Shown here piece by piece: positions 9,190 through 17,199 of a stretch of DNA of 64,000 bases. Position numbers and translations under genes: made by a program. A model generated the notes under the pieces. The model did no database searches. It worked only from the letters and a program-made list of their open reading frames with translations, and was not told the origin of the DNA. Source of the stretch: Burkholderia plantarii (GTDB lineage Bacteria; Pseudomonadota; Gammaproteobacteria; Burkholderiales; Burkholderiaceae); NCBI RefSeq assembly GCF_001411805.1, contig NZ_CP007213.1, positions 372,001 through 436,000 of the forward strand, given 5' to 3'. Every line of letters begins with the position of its first letter. Within the stretch, counting starts at the first letter, position 1.

Positions 9190-9918
9190 TCAGTGGTCGA
9201 GTTCCGGGTAGTGCCGGAAAATTCCTTCCTTGTTGAACGGGATGCGCCGCTCCGAGGCCAGATAGCGTGCGATGGGTGGATGCTCGGCCACGCGGTCGCG
9301 GATCGCGGTGAGGCCCGCGTGCTGCTTCTCGACGCGCGCGGTGGCCTTCGGGAACGCGTAGCGCAGGCCTTCGATCAGCTGGAAGATCGACAGGTCCACG
9401 TAGCTCAGCTGGCTGCCCACCATGTAGCCGCCCTGGTGCGGGTTCTGCTCGCGCACGCGGTCGAAATAGCCGAGGAACTTGGGCAGCCGGTGCTTGATGA
9501 AATCCTCGGCGCGCATCGCCGCCTCGGCTTTCTGGTCCTCGTAATAGAGGTCCGAGGCGATCGGGTGGTGGGTGTCGTGGATCTCGGTGACGAAATCGGC
9601 CACGGTCAGTTGCAATTGGTGTGCCCAGAGCCGACCCGCTTCGTCCTTCGGCGCGAGCTGATGTCTCGCGCCGAGGAACAGCAGGATGTTCGGGGTCTGG
9701 CCGATGATCTGCTCGCCCGCCTTCAGGAACGGCGGCGCGAACGGCGGCGTGTCGAGCGAGCGGCTGTCGAGCAGGTCCATCAGTGCCGCCACGCCGTGGC
9801 CGTTGCCGCCGTGCTCGCGCGCGACGTCCACGTAGTCCGCGCCGGCCGCTTCGAGTGCCAGCCGAACGTATTCACCGCGGCCCTGGATGGTGGGCCAGTA
9901 ATGGAGTTCGTATTGCAT
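9190..9918 (-). CDS. glutathione S-transferase family protein
   Basis: A 242-residue GST-like protein with an N-terminal thioredoxin fold beginning YELHYWPTIQGRGEYVRLAL, in which Tyr near residue 7 or the GRGEY segment would activate glutathione, as in sigma/alpha-type enzymes. The all-helical C-terminal domain follows and includes the SYVDLSIFQLIEGL segment typical of the N-capping box region. The start is supported by GAGGAG six bases upstream. It is transcribed away from the marR operator region and may be a stand-alone detoxification gene. Confidence 0.88.
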   Translation of the reverse strand: MQYELHYWPTIQGRGEYVRLALEAAGADYVDVAREHGGNGHGVAALMDLLDSRSLDTPPFAPPFLKAGEQIIGQTPNILLFLGARHQLAPKDEAGRLWAHQLQLTVADFVTEIHDTHHPIASDLYYEDQKAEAAMRAEDFIKHRLPKFLGYFDRVREQNPHQGGYMVGSQLSYVDLSIFQLIEGLRYAFPKATARVEKQHAGLTAIRDRVAEHPPIARYLASERRIPFNKEGIFRHYPELDH

Positions 9919-10007
9919 GCCGTGCTCCTCTTCGTATGCGAGCGGTCATTATGGAGCGCGGGTGGGATGCCTGCAGCGCATGTGAAGCGCTGCGCGCGCG
10001 GCCCGTC

Positions 10008-12968
10008 TCACCGGATCAACGCCAACCCCGCCGGCAGCGCCTCGCCGAACACGCGCCCGGTGTCCGCGCTGTCGAGCGTGACGACCTCGCGCACCATCGC
10101 GAGCCAGCTCGGCGCCGCGTGCGCGGCCGCGAGCCGGCGCAGCACCGCGTCGCGAGCCGCGTCGGGCAGGTCGCGCGAGCGGTCGCCCGTCATGCGGGCG
10201 ATCTGCGCGGCCGCGAACATGGCCGGTTCGATCTTCTTCCAGTCGAGCGCGAGGATCGCGTCGAGCCAGCGCGTGGCCACCTCGGGCGGCACCACCTCGT
10301 GCGTGCTGCCGTAGAACGGCAGCCGCGCGCCGATCCGGCCGATCGCCCACCAGTCCTGGCGGTTGCCCGCGCCGCGCGCGAGCCGGTCGAGCAGCGCCCC
10401 GGCGATCGCGATCTTGCGCCCGGCGGGGATCCGTTCGAGCGAGGCGTACAGACGCGTCATGTCGGCCTGGCCGAGCTTCGACGGATCGAACGGCAGGCCG
10501 TGATGCTTCCGCGCGGCCGCCTCGTCGAGCCAGGCCAGCGCCTCGCAGGCCTGCTGCTGCGCCTCGGCCGGCAGGCCGCCGGCCGCGCGGCGCCAGAGCG
10601 TCCACCATTCGGACCACACCTGCGCGTCGTGAACGTGCTGGATGCCGTCGTCGAACAGCGTCCAGAGCTGCTCGACGCGCCACGCATCGAGCGCATGGCC
10701 GAAGCCGGGACGAATGCACCAGCCGGCGAGATTGAGCCACAGCCGCTCGTGATCGGCCGAGCGACGCCGCCGCGCGGCGCGTTCCCACAGCGCGCCGAAC
10801 AGGTCGCGCAGCAGCGCGAGATCCCAGCCCTCGCGCGGGCCGAGCCGCTGTTCGAGCTGCGCGCGCAGGCGCTTCACTTCCTTCGGATCGACGCGTGCCG
10901 ACGGCGCGCCGAAGCCGCGTTCGATCAGCGCGATCGCGGCATCGAGCCCGGGATGGCGCGCGGCGTCGGCGGGCTCGCCGCCCCCGGCCGCGTCGGCGCC
11001 GGTCGGGTCCGCGCCGCGCAGCCGGAATTCGAGCTGCCAGCGCTGCGCGTCGTCGTCGGTGGCCACGCAGTGCATCTCCAGCGTGCCGACCTCGGTCAGC
11101 GCCGCCGTCAGCCGCACCGCGCGCTCGCGTGCCTTGCCGGCGCCGCCGTCGCGACGCCGCACCACGGTGGCCAGCGGCGGCAGCCAGACGAAATCGTCAC
11201 CGGCGGCCAGCTCGGCGATCTCGCCGGGACGCCACGGCGTGTCGGCCACCGTCGAGACGAGGCGGAACTGCACGGGATGGCCGAGCCGCAGCGCGAACGT
11301 GCGATCGTCGAGCCGCACCGGCTCGTCCTCGGGCGTGCCGCGCGGCAGCACGCAGACGCCGCGCGGCGCGGGGGCGCCGGCCTCGTCCGTGGCGCCGGCC
11401 GCTGCCTGCGCGTCGCGCCCGCCGTCGAGCACGAGGAAATAACTGCGCGGCGAGCCGCCGCCGATCTTCGGCGCGAGGCCGGCGCGCGCGAGCCCGTAGG
11501 CCACCGCGCCGCGCGCCACGGCAAGATCGGGCTGGGTGTTGGCGAGCACCTTGAGCGGCGCGCCGCGCCAGGTGCCGAGCGTGTCGGCGAGGCGCGCGGC
11601 CGGCGCGCGGGCGCGGAACACGCCGCCGTTGAGCAGCAGCGTGTCGGGCAGCGCCAACGCGGCCGGCGCGTGGCCGGTCGCGGCGTCCGCCGGATTCGAT
11701 GGTTGCGCAACGGGTTCGCCGTTCGCCGCACGGGCGCCGTCGGCGAGCGCGTCGCGCGATTGCGACGCGAAGCGCGCGAGGAACGCCGCGACGTGCCGCG
11801 TGATCGCCGGATCGGCCGCGTAGGGCAGCCCGAATTCGACGAGCGCCGCGCGCGCGCGGCGCGGCAGCTCGTCGGCGCGGCCGGCCGGGAAGAAGCCGTC
11901 CACCACGATCCGCTCGACCTCGGCGCGTTCGAGCCGCGTGCTGCGCGCGCCGCCGATCAGCTTCGCGCCGGCGCCGAGCAGCGTGACGGGGACCGACTCG
12001 GGCGCGTCGTCGCCGAGCAGTTGCTCCTTCGCGGCGCGGCAGCGTTCCACCAGTTGCGAGAGGCTCGCCGCCGACAGCTTCGCGCCGCCGCCGCCGTCGC
12101 CGGCGAGCCGGCGCTCGGCCAGATGCGCGAGCGCGAGATCCATGTTGTCGCCGCCGAGCATCAGGTGATGGCCGACGCCCACGCGCGTGAGGGTCGGCTC
12201 GCCCTGCGCGTCGAGTTCGACGCGGATCAGCGTGAGGTCGGTGGTGCCGCCGCCCACGTCGCAGACCAGCACCAGCCGCGTGCCGGCCAGCGCGTCGCGC
12301 AGCCCGTCGCGGTGCTGGTAGAGCCAGTCGTAGAACGCCGCCTGCGGCTCCTCCAGCAGCCGCAGCGCGGGCAGGCCGGCCGCGCGCGCGGCTTCCAGCG
12401 TGAGCGCGCGCGCGCCGTCGTCGAACGACGCGGGCACGGTCAGGACCACCTCCTGCCGCGCCAGCGGCGCGTCGGGAAAGCGGTGGTTCCAGGCGTCGCG
12501 CACGTGCGCGAGATAGCTGGCGCTGGCGGCCACCGGCGAGACCTTGCCGGTGCCTTCGGGCGCGCCCCACGGCAGGATCGGCGCGAGCCGGTCCACCGAG
12601 GCGTTCGACAGCCAGCTCTTGGCGCTGCTGACGAGCCGGCCCGGCACCTGCTCGCCAAGCTGCCGCGCGAGCCGGCCGATGATCGCGGGCGGTGTGGTGC
12701 CGCCGGCCGTCCCGGCTTCGGCCGCGCCGTCGCCTCCGGCTTCGCCTTGCCGCCACGGTAGCGCGAGCGCCCCGGCGGCCAGTTCGCCCTCGGCCGGGTG
12801 GTAGCGCGCCGAGGGCAGCAGCGGCGCCGCGCCCAGCTCGCCGAGGCCGACCAGCTGGTCGATCTCGAACAGGCGAATGTCGGTGCCGCCCGCCTCCACA
12901 TAGGCGACCACGGTGTTGCTGGTGCCGAGGTCGATCCCGACGACGTAGCGCGCCTTCGCCTGCGCCAT
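10008..12968 (-). CDS. large divergent Hsp70-family protein
   Basis: A 986-residue protein with an actin/Hsp70 ATPase fold. Phosphate-1 motif GIDLGTSNTVVAY is near residues 11-23, phosphate-2 VCDVGGGTTDLTL near 235, and a LNGGVFRA segment matches the adenosine region. The C-terminal 500 residues do not look like a normal DnaK substrate domain; they are charged, helical and Trp-rich. It starts one base inside the stop of the upstream Hsp70 gene (TGATG overlap), so the two are coupled. The pair with a DUF2760-like gene is a recurring proteobacterial set of unknown function. The open frame runs further upstream antisense to the next gene, but MAQAKARYVVGIDLG is the natural start. Confidence 0.85.
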   Translation of the reverse strand: MAQAKARYVVGIDLGTSNTVVAYVEAGGTDIRLFEIDQLVGLGELGAAPLLPSARYHPAEGELAAGALALPWRQGEAGGDGAAEAGTAGGTTPPAIIGRLARQLGEQVPGRLVSSAKSWLSNASVDRLAPILPWGAPEGTGKVSPVAASASYLAHVRDAWNHRFPDAPLARQEVVLTVPASFDDGARALTLEAARAAGLPALRLLEEPQAAFYDWLYQHRDGLRDALAGTRLVLVCDVGGGTTDLTLIRVELDAQGEPTLTRVGVGHHLMLGGDNMDLALAHLAERRLAGDGGGGAKLSAASLSQLVERCRAAKEQLLGDDAPESVPVTLLGAGAKLIGGARSTRLERAEVERIVVDGFFPAGRADELPRRARAALVEFGLPYAADPAITRHVAAFLARFASQSRDALADGARAANGEPVAQPSNPADAATGHAPAALALPDTLLLNGGVFRARAPAARLADTLGTWRGAPLKVLANTQPDLAVARGAVAYGLARAGLAPKIGGGSPRSYFLVLDGGRDAQAAAGATDEAGAPAPRGVCVLPRGTPEDEPVRLDDRTFALRLGHPVQFRLVSTVADTPWRPGEIAELAAGDDFVWLPPLATVVRRRDGGAGKARERAVRLTAALTEVGTLEMHCVATDDDAQRWQLEFRLRGADPTGADAAGGGEPADAARHPGLDAAIALIERGFGAPSARVDPKEVKRLRAQLEQRLGPREGWDLALLRDLFGALWERAARRRRSADHERLWLNLAGWCIRPGFGHALDAWRVEQLWTLFDDGIQHVHDAQVWSEWWTLWRRAAGGLPAEAQQQACEALAWLDEAAARKHHGLPFDPSKLGQADMTRLYASLERIPAGRKIAIAGALLDRLARGAGNRQDWWAIGRIGARLPFYGSTHEVVPPEVATRWLDAILALDWKKIEPAMFAAAQIARMTGDRSRDLPDAARDAVLRRLAAAHAAPSWLAMVREVVTLDSADTGRVFGEALPAGLALIR

Positions 12969-14746
12969 CAGGCGTCCACGCCGCCGCGCACGTCGAATTC
13001 GACCTTCCAGCGCTCGCCGCCGCCGCGCGGCATCGCCTCGAGTTCGAGCGTGCCGGCCTCGGTCACGCGCGCGTGCAGCCGCACGGCCACCACCTCGCCG
13101 GGCGTGCGGCCCTCGGCGGGCAGCGTGGCCTGGATCGCTTCCAGTTCCTGCAACTCGTCGGCCGACCAGTAGTCGAGCAGGGCGCCGACCTGATCCTGGC
13201 GCCGCACCGACGAGCCGAAGAAGCGGAACGTCACCGGCTCGCCCACCACCAGCCCGAACTCCTGCTCGGGCAGCGCGGCGTCGGAGCCTTCCTCCATGCC
13301 GAACGGCGCGACGCAGAGCGCCGAGACGGGCGGCTCCATGCCGGGGATCGCCGGCATCGCCGATTCGATCGCGATGTAGTAGGCGCGCGCCGTGCCGCCG
13401 CGAATCCGCACGCCGCGGCCGCGCTTGACGTAGCCGTAGTAGGCCGCGAGCCAGCCGTTCAGGATCGTCAGGATCCGCTCGGTCAGCAGCTCGGACTTGA
13501 ACACGCCGCCGTTGAACAGCACGGCGGTGGGATGCAGGAAGCTCGCGCCCTCGGCCGGCGGGGCCGGCAGCCCGCCGAGGTCGGCCAGCGCGCCCACCTG
13601 CTTGCCGAGGAACGCGGCGAGGTGGCGCGTGATGCCGGCGTCCTGCGCGTAGGGCAGGCCGAGCTGGGTGAGGCCGGCGCGCGTGCGCACCGCCGGCCGC
13701 GCGGCGGCGTCCACCTGCGGGAAGAAGCCTTCGAGCAGGATCTGCGTGAGTTCGGCGCGCGTGAGTTCGGTGCGGATCGAGCCGCCGATCAGCTTCGAGC
13801 CGCGGCTCGGCACCACCAGCGGCACGGTGTCGAGCGTGCGGTCGCCGAGCAGCGTTTCCTTCGCGCCGCGGCACGCGTAGGTGAGCGCGCGCAGCTGCCA
13901 CGGATCGGCCTGGGTGCCCTGCGCGGCCAGCTTGCGCGCGACCACGTGCGCGAGCGCGAGGTCCATGTTGTCGCCGCCGAGCAGGATGTGCTCGCCCACC
14001 GCCACGCGGTGCAGTTCGAGGTTGCCGTCGCGCTCGACCACGGCGATCAGCGAGAGGTCGGTGGTGCCGCCGCCGACGTCCACCACCAGGATGATGTCGC
14101 CGACCTTCACGTCCTTGCGCCAGCCGCCGCCGCTCTTCTGGATCCAGCTGTAGAGCGCGGCCTGCGGCTCCTCCAGCAGCGTCATGCGCGCGTAGCCGGC
14201 GGCCTGCGCGGCCTCGGCGGTCAGCTCGCGCGCGGCCGGGTCGAACGAGGCGGGGATCGTCACCGTCACGTCCTGCGCGGCGAACGGCGCGTCCGGATGC
14301 GCGTGGTCCCAGGTTTCGCGCAGATGCGTGAGGTAGCGCACCGAGGCGTCGAGCGGCGAGACGCGTTCGACTTCGGGCGGCGCGTCGTTGGGCAGGATCG
14401 CCGCGCGGCGGTCGACGCCGGGATGGCAGAGCCAGCTCTTCGCGCTCGACACGAGCCGGATCGGCGTGCCGGCGCCGCGGCTGCGCGCCATCTCGCCCAC
14501 CGCGTAGTCGCGCGTCGCGGTCCACGGCAGCGTCAGGTCGCCCGGCGTGAGTTCGCCCGGATGCGGCAGGTAGAGGAACGACGGCAGCAGGCTCGGCGAG
14601 CCGATCGCGCCGGGCGAGGTCAGCTGCGCGATCGGCAGCACCTGCTGCTGCGGCGCGTCGCCGTCGCCGGCGGCGAGATCGACATAGGACAACGCGCAGT
14701 GCGTGGTGCCGAGATCGATACCGATCGAGAAACGCGGCTCGCTCAC
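12968..14746 (-). CDS. Hsp70-family protein
   Basis: A 592-residue actin-fold ATPase of the Hsp70 superfamily. The phosphate-1 motif is GIDLGTTHCALSYVD at the N terminus; the phosphate-2 motif VVDVGGGTTDLSLIAV is near residue 225; LFNGGVFKSE is near residue 415. It is shorter than DnaK and its C terminus has only a small beta domain (VRLHARVTEAGTLELEAM). The same TEAGTLELEAM-like strand recurs as TEVGTLEMHC in the neighbouring large Hsp70, so the two are paralogues. It overlaps the DUF2760-like gene upstream by 4 bases and the larger Hsp70 downstream by 1 base. Confidence 0.88.
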   Translation of the reverse strand: MSEPRFSIGIDLGTTHCALSYVDLAAGDGDAPQQQVLPIAQLTSPGAIGSPSLLPSFLYLPHPGELTPGDLTLPWTATRDYAVGEMARSRGAGTPIRLVSSAKSWLCHPGVDRRAAILPNDAPPEVERVSPLDASVRYLTHLRETWDHAHPDAPFAAQDVTVTIPASFDPAARELTAEAAQAAGYARMTLLEEPQAALYSWIQKSGGGWRKDVKVGDIILVVDVGGGTTDLSLIAVVERDGNLELHRVAVGEHILLGGDNMDLALAHVVARKLAAQGTQADPWQLRALTYACRGAKETLLGDRTLDTVPLVVPSRGSKLIGGSIRTELTRAELTQILLEGFFPQVDAAARPAVRTRAGLTQLGLPYAQDAGITRHLAAFLGKQVGALADLGGLPAPPAEGASFLHPTAVLFNGGVFKSELLTERILTILNGWLAAYYGYVKRGRGVRIRGGTARAYYIAIESAMPAIPGMEPPVSALCVAPFGMEEGSDAALPEQEFGLVVGEPVTFRFFGSSVRRQDQVGALLDYWSADELQELEAIQATLPAEGRTPGEVVAVRLHARVTEAGTLELEAMPRGGGERWKVEFDVRGGVDA

Positions 14747-15345
14747 AGCTCCACCTCCGCCGGCGCGATCACGCTCACGTCGTGCGTGCCGACCAACTTC
14801 GGCAGCCTCACCTCGGCGGCGCGCCAGCCGCGATGGCTCAGCGTGCCGGTGAACGGCGCGGTGCCCACCACGTTGCCGGTCAGGCGGTTCGCGCCCGCAT
14901 CGAAGCCCTCGGCCAGCGTCACGCGCGTGCCCTCGGCCTCGGTGCGGACCGGGCGGATCGTGAAGTGCTCGCGCAGCGTCGCGCGGCAGCCTTCGTGGAC
15001 GAGGCGCGCGGCCGCGCCGATCTCGGCGTCGGCGTAGCTCGCGATGTCTTCCTCGACGAAATCGACGAAGCGCGCGTTCTTCTGCAGCAGGCCGAGCAAC
15101 TGCAGCGCGGCGTCGGGGCTCGCGGCCTGGATGGCCGGGGCGGGCGCTGCCGCCGGGGCCGGCGCCGGCTTCGGCGCGACGGGGGCCGGGGCCGTGGGCG
15201 CGGGGGCGGGGGCGGGCGTGGCCACGCCGTTGCGCAGGTTGCGGACTTCGGCGGCGAGCTTGCCGTCGCCGAGGATGGCGAAGAACGATCCGATGGCGAC
15301 CGACAGGCGGCCAACGAACGACAGATTCGACTCAGGCATGGTCAT
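14743..15345 (-). CDS. DUF2760-like protein
   Basis: A 200-residue protein, first gene of the three-gene Hsp70 operon. The N terminus has an amphipathic or membrane-like helix (FVGRLSVAIGSFFAIL), then an Ala/Pro linker of about 40 residues, then a globular C-terminal domain rich in beta strands. The layout fits DUF2760, which is regularly found beside divergent Hsp70 genes; its role is unknown. The start at 15345 has GGAG four bases upstream; a second ATG at 15339 is also possible. Its stop overlaps the next start by 4 bases. Confidence 0.75.
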   Translation of the reverse strand: MTMPESNLSFVGRLSVAIGSFFAILGDGKLAAEVRNLRNGVATPAPAPAPTAPAPVAPKPAPAPAAAPAPAIQAASPDAALQLLGLLQKNARFVDFVEEDIASYADAEIGAAARLVHEGCRATLREHFTIRPVRTEAEGTRVTLAEGFDAGANRLTGNVVGTAPFTGTLSHRGWRAAEVRLPKLVGTHDVSVIAPAEVEL

Positions 15346-15998
15346 GCGACTCCAGTGGGCTCGCGGCACGGCGCGAGCGGGCCTGCCGGCGCGACGGCGC
15401 GCGGCTGGCGGCGGCGCACGAGGCGGGCAGGCGGGGCGAGCCCGGCACGGGCTCGGAAAAACCCGTATTTTGCCTTGTTGTGGTGCGGTGCCGCTCAAAA
15501 ATGCGGGCGGGGGGCGGGAGCGGCGCGGGTCGGGCCGCGTCCGGCGCCCGCCGGGTGGGCGTTGCCGGAAGGGCTTGCGGGAGGCGTTGCGGGACGCGAT
15601 ACCGCTTGCCGCCAGATCCCGGCCGCGCGTGTCGGGGCCGGGAAAAATGCCCGGGGTCGCCCCGGATCGACGACGTTCACGACCGCCACCAAGCCGCGAT
15701 GACGCGTACGTCATTCCGTACAAGCCGCCCCTTGAGGAGCCGCCGTGCCGATCTCGGCCCGCGATGCGATTTCGTTGTCCCGGGCCAGGGGGAGCCGGAC
15801 GCCTCATCTTCCGGCGGGCGCGCGCAACCGCGCCAGGTCGGCCCGGCAGGAATTCATGGCCCGCGCGCTGACGGCGGAAAGTTCGGCGCGCGGGACGAGG
15901 CGCCGCGGCGGGTTCCCCGACGAATCGCGGGCGCCGCGCCTGAACGCGGCACAATGGCGGCCTGCCTGCTTGCCGGGCGTAATCCGGAGACCTCCTGC
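15346..15998. other. 653-base intergenic region between divergent genes
   Basis: No convincing gene is seen. It should hold the promoter of the minus-strand Hsp70 operon on its left and of the plus-strand reductase on its right. A perfect 8-bp inverted repeat, CGAGCCCG-gca-CGGGCTCG, lies at 15437-15455, and ATGACG-cgta-CGTCAT at 15699-15714. A less GC-rich patch at 15455-15500 is the best place for the minus-strand promoter, but I could not fix -35 and -10 boxes. Confidence 0.5.
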
Positions 15999-16943
15999 AT
16001 GAATCTCGCCCTGATCGGCGCCTCGGGCCTGCTCGGCCGCGCCGTGGCCGCCGCGCTCGCGCCGCGTCGCGAATGGCGGCTGGTCGCGACGGTGCGCGAT
16101 CCGCATGGCGCGCCGGCGCGCGCGGCCGCACGCGTCGCGGGCCTTGCCCCTGAAGCGCTGACGCCGCTCGACCTGCTCGACGCGCGCGCGCTCGACCGCT
16201 TCTTCGCCGAGCATCGTCCCGACGCCGTGATCGTCTGCGCGGCCGAGCGCCGGCCCGACGTCTGCGAGCACGATCCGGCCGCCGCGCGCGCGATCAACGT
16301 CGAGGCGCTCGCCGCGCTGGCCGAACGCGCCGACGCGCTCGGCGCCTGGACGCTCGCGATGTCCACCGACTACGTGTTCGACGGCCGCGCCGCGCCCTAT
16401 CGGGAAACCGATCCGCCCGCGCCGCTGAACGCCTACGGCCGCAGCAAGGTCGACGGCGAGGCGGCGCTGCTGGGCGCCTCCGCGCGTGCCTGCGTGCTGC
16501 GCCTGCCGCTGCTGTACGGGCCGGTGATCGGCTGGGGCGATTCGGCCGTCACGAGCCTGGTGCCGCCCGTCGTCGCGTCGGCGCGGCCCGGCGCGGCGCC
16601 CGCCGACATGGACGCCTGGGCGATCCGCTATCCGACCTGGACGCCCGACGTCGCGCACGTGATCGCCCAACTGGTCGAGCGCCACGCGGCCGGCGAGCCC
16701 GTGACGGGCCTCTGCCAGTGGTCCGGCGACGAGCCGATGACCAAGCACGAGATCGCCACGCGGATCGGTGCCGCGCTCGGCCTCGCGCCGCGGCTGAACG
16801 CCGTCACCGAGCCGCGCGATGCGACGCCTCGGCCCTACGACTGCCATCTCGACTCGACGCGCCTCGAAGCGCTCGGCATCGGCCGGCGCACGCGCTTCGA
16901 CGTGGCGATCCGCGAGGTGCTGCGCGCCGGGCCGGCGATCTGA
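15999..16943 (+). CDS. RmlD-like NAD(P)-dependent sugar reductase
   Basis: A 314-residue extended short-chain dehydrogenase. The Rossmann dinucleotide motif is LIGASGLLG at residues 4-12. The catalytic Ser/Tyr/Lys set is visible as MSTDYVFDG and YGRSKVDGE. The sequence resembles dTDP-4-dehydrorhamnose reductase and the methionine adenosyltransferase beta subunit, which share this fold. No other sugar-nucleotide genes are nearby, so a role in rhamnose synthesis is not supported by context. GGAG lies nine bases before the ATG. Confidence 0.85.
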   Translation: MNLALIGASGLLGRAVAAALAPRREWRLVATVRDPHGAPARAAARVAGLAPEALTPLDLLDARALDRFFAEHRPDAVIVCAAERRPDVCEHDPAAARAINVEALAALAERADALGAWTLAMSTDYVFDGRAAPYRETDPPAPLNAYGRSKVDGEAALLGASARACVLRLPLLYGPVIGWGDSAVTSLVPPVVASARPGAAPADMDAWAIRYPTWTPDVAHVIAQLVERHAAGEPVTGLCQWSGDEPMTKHEIATRIGAALGLAPRLNAVTEPRDATPRPYDCHLDSTRLEALGIGRRTRFDVAIREVLRAGPAI

Positions 16944-17199
16944 CGGCGCGACGGCCCGCCGGCACGCGCAGGGCGCCGCGCGCCGAACCGGGCCGAACGG
17001 ATCGCGATGAGTGGCGTCGGGCACGCCGCGCTTCGCATTCCGGCTGACGGGTTCCGGTGCGGTCAGGGGCGCGGCGCGGCAAGCGCCGACAATCGACGGG
17101 AATCAGGAAAAATGGCGCGAGGCCGCCCGGCCGTGGCGCACCGCGTCCGTCTTCAGCTTCGTATTCATCTTCATTTTTGTCCGCTTCGTCGATCGTTCC

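Noticed and set aside
17149-17183. Possible hrpII-box-like element (two TTCG sites) before the cyclase, which would suggest a type III effector
   Set aside because: The two TTCG sites are 23 bases apart, not the 16 expected, and short TTCG sites are frequent in this DNA.
17011-17199. N-terminal extension of the cyclase from a GTG, adding a hydrophobic segment
   Set aside because: The hydrophobic residues come from a T-rich stretch that looks like promoter or leader DNA, and the ATG at 17200 gives a more protein-like start. Not excluded.
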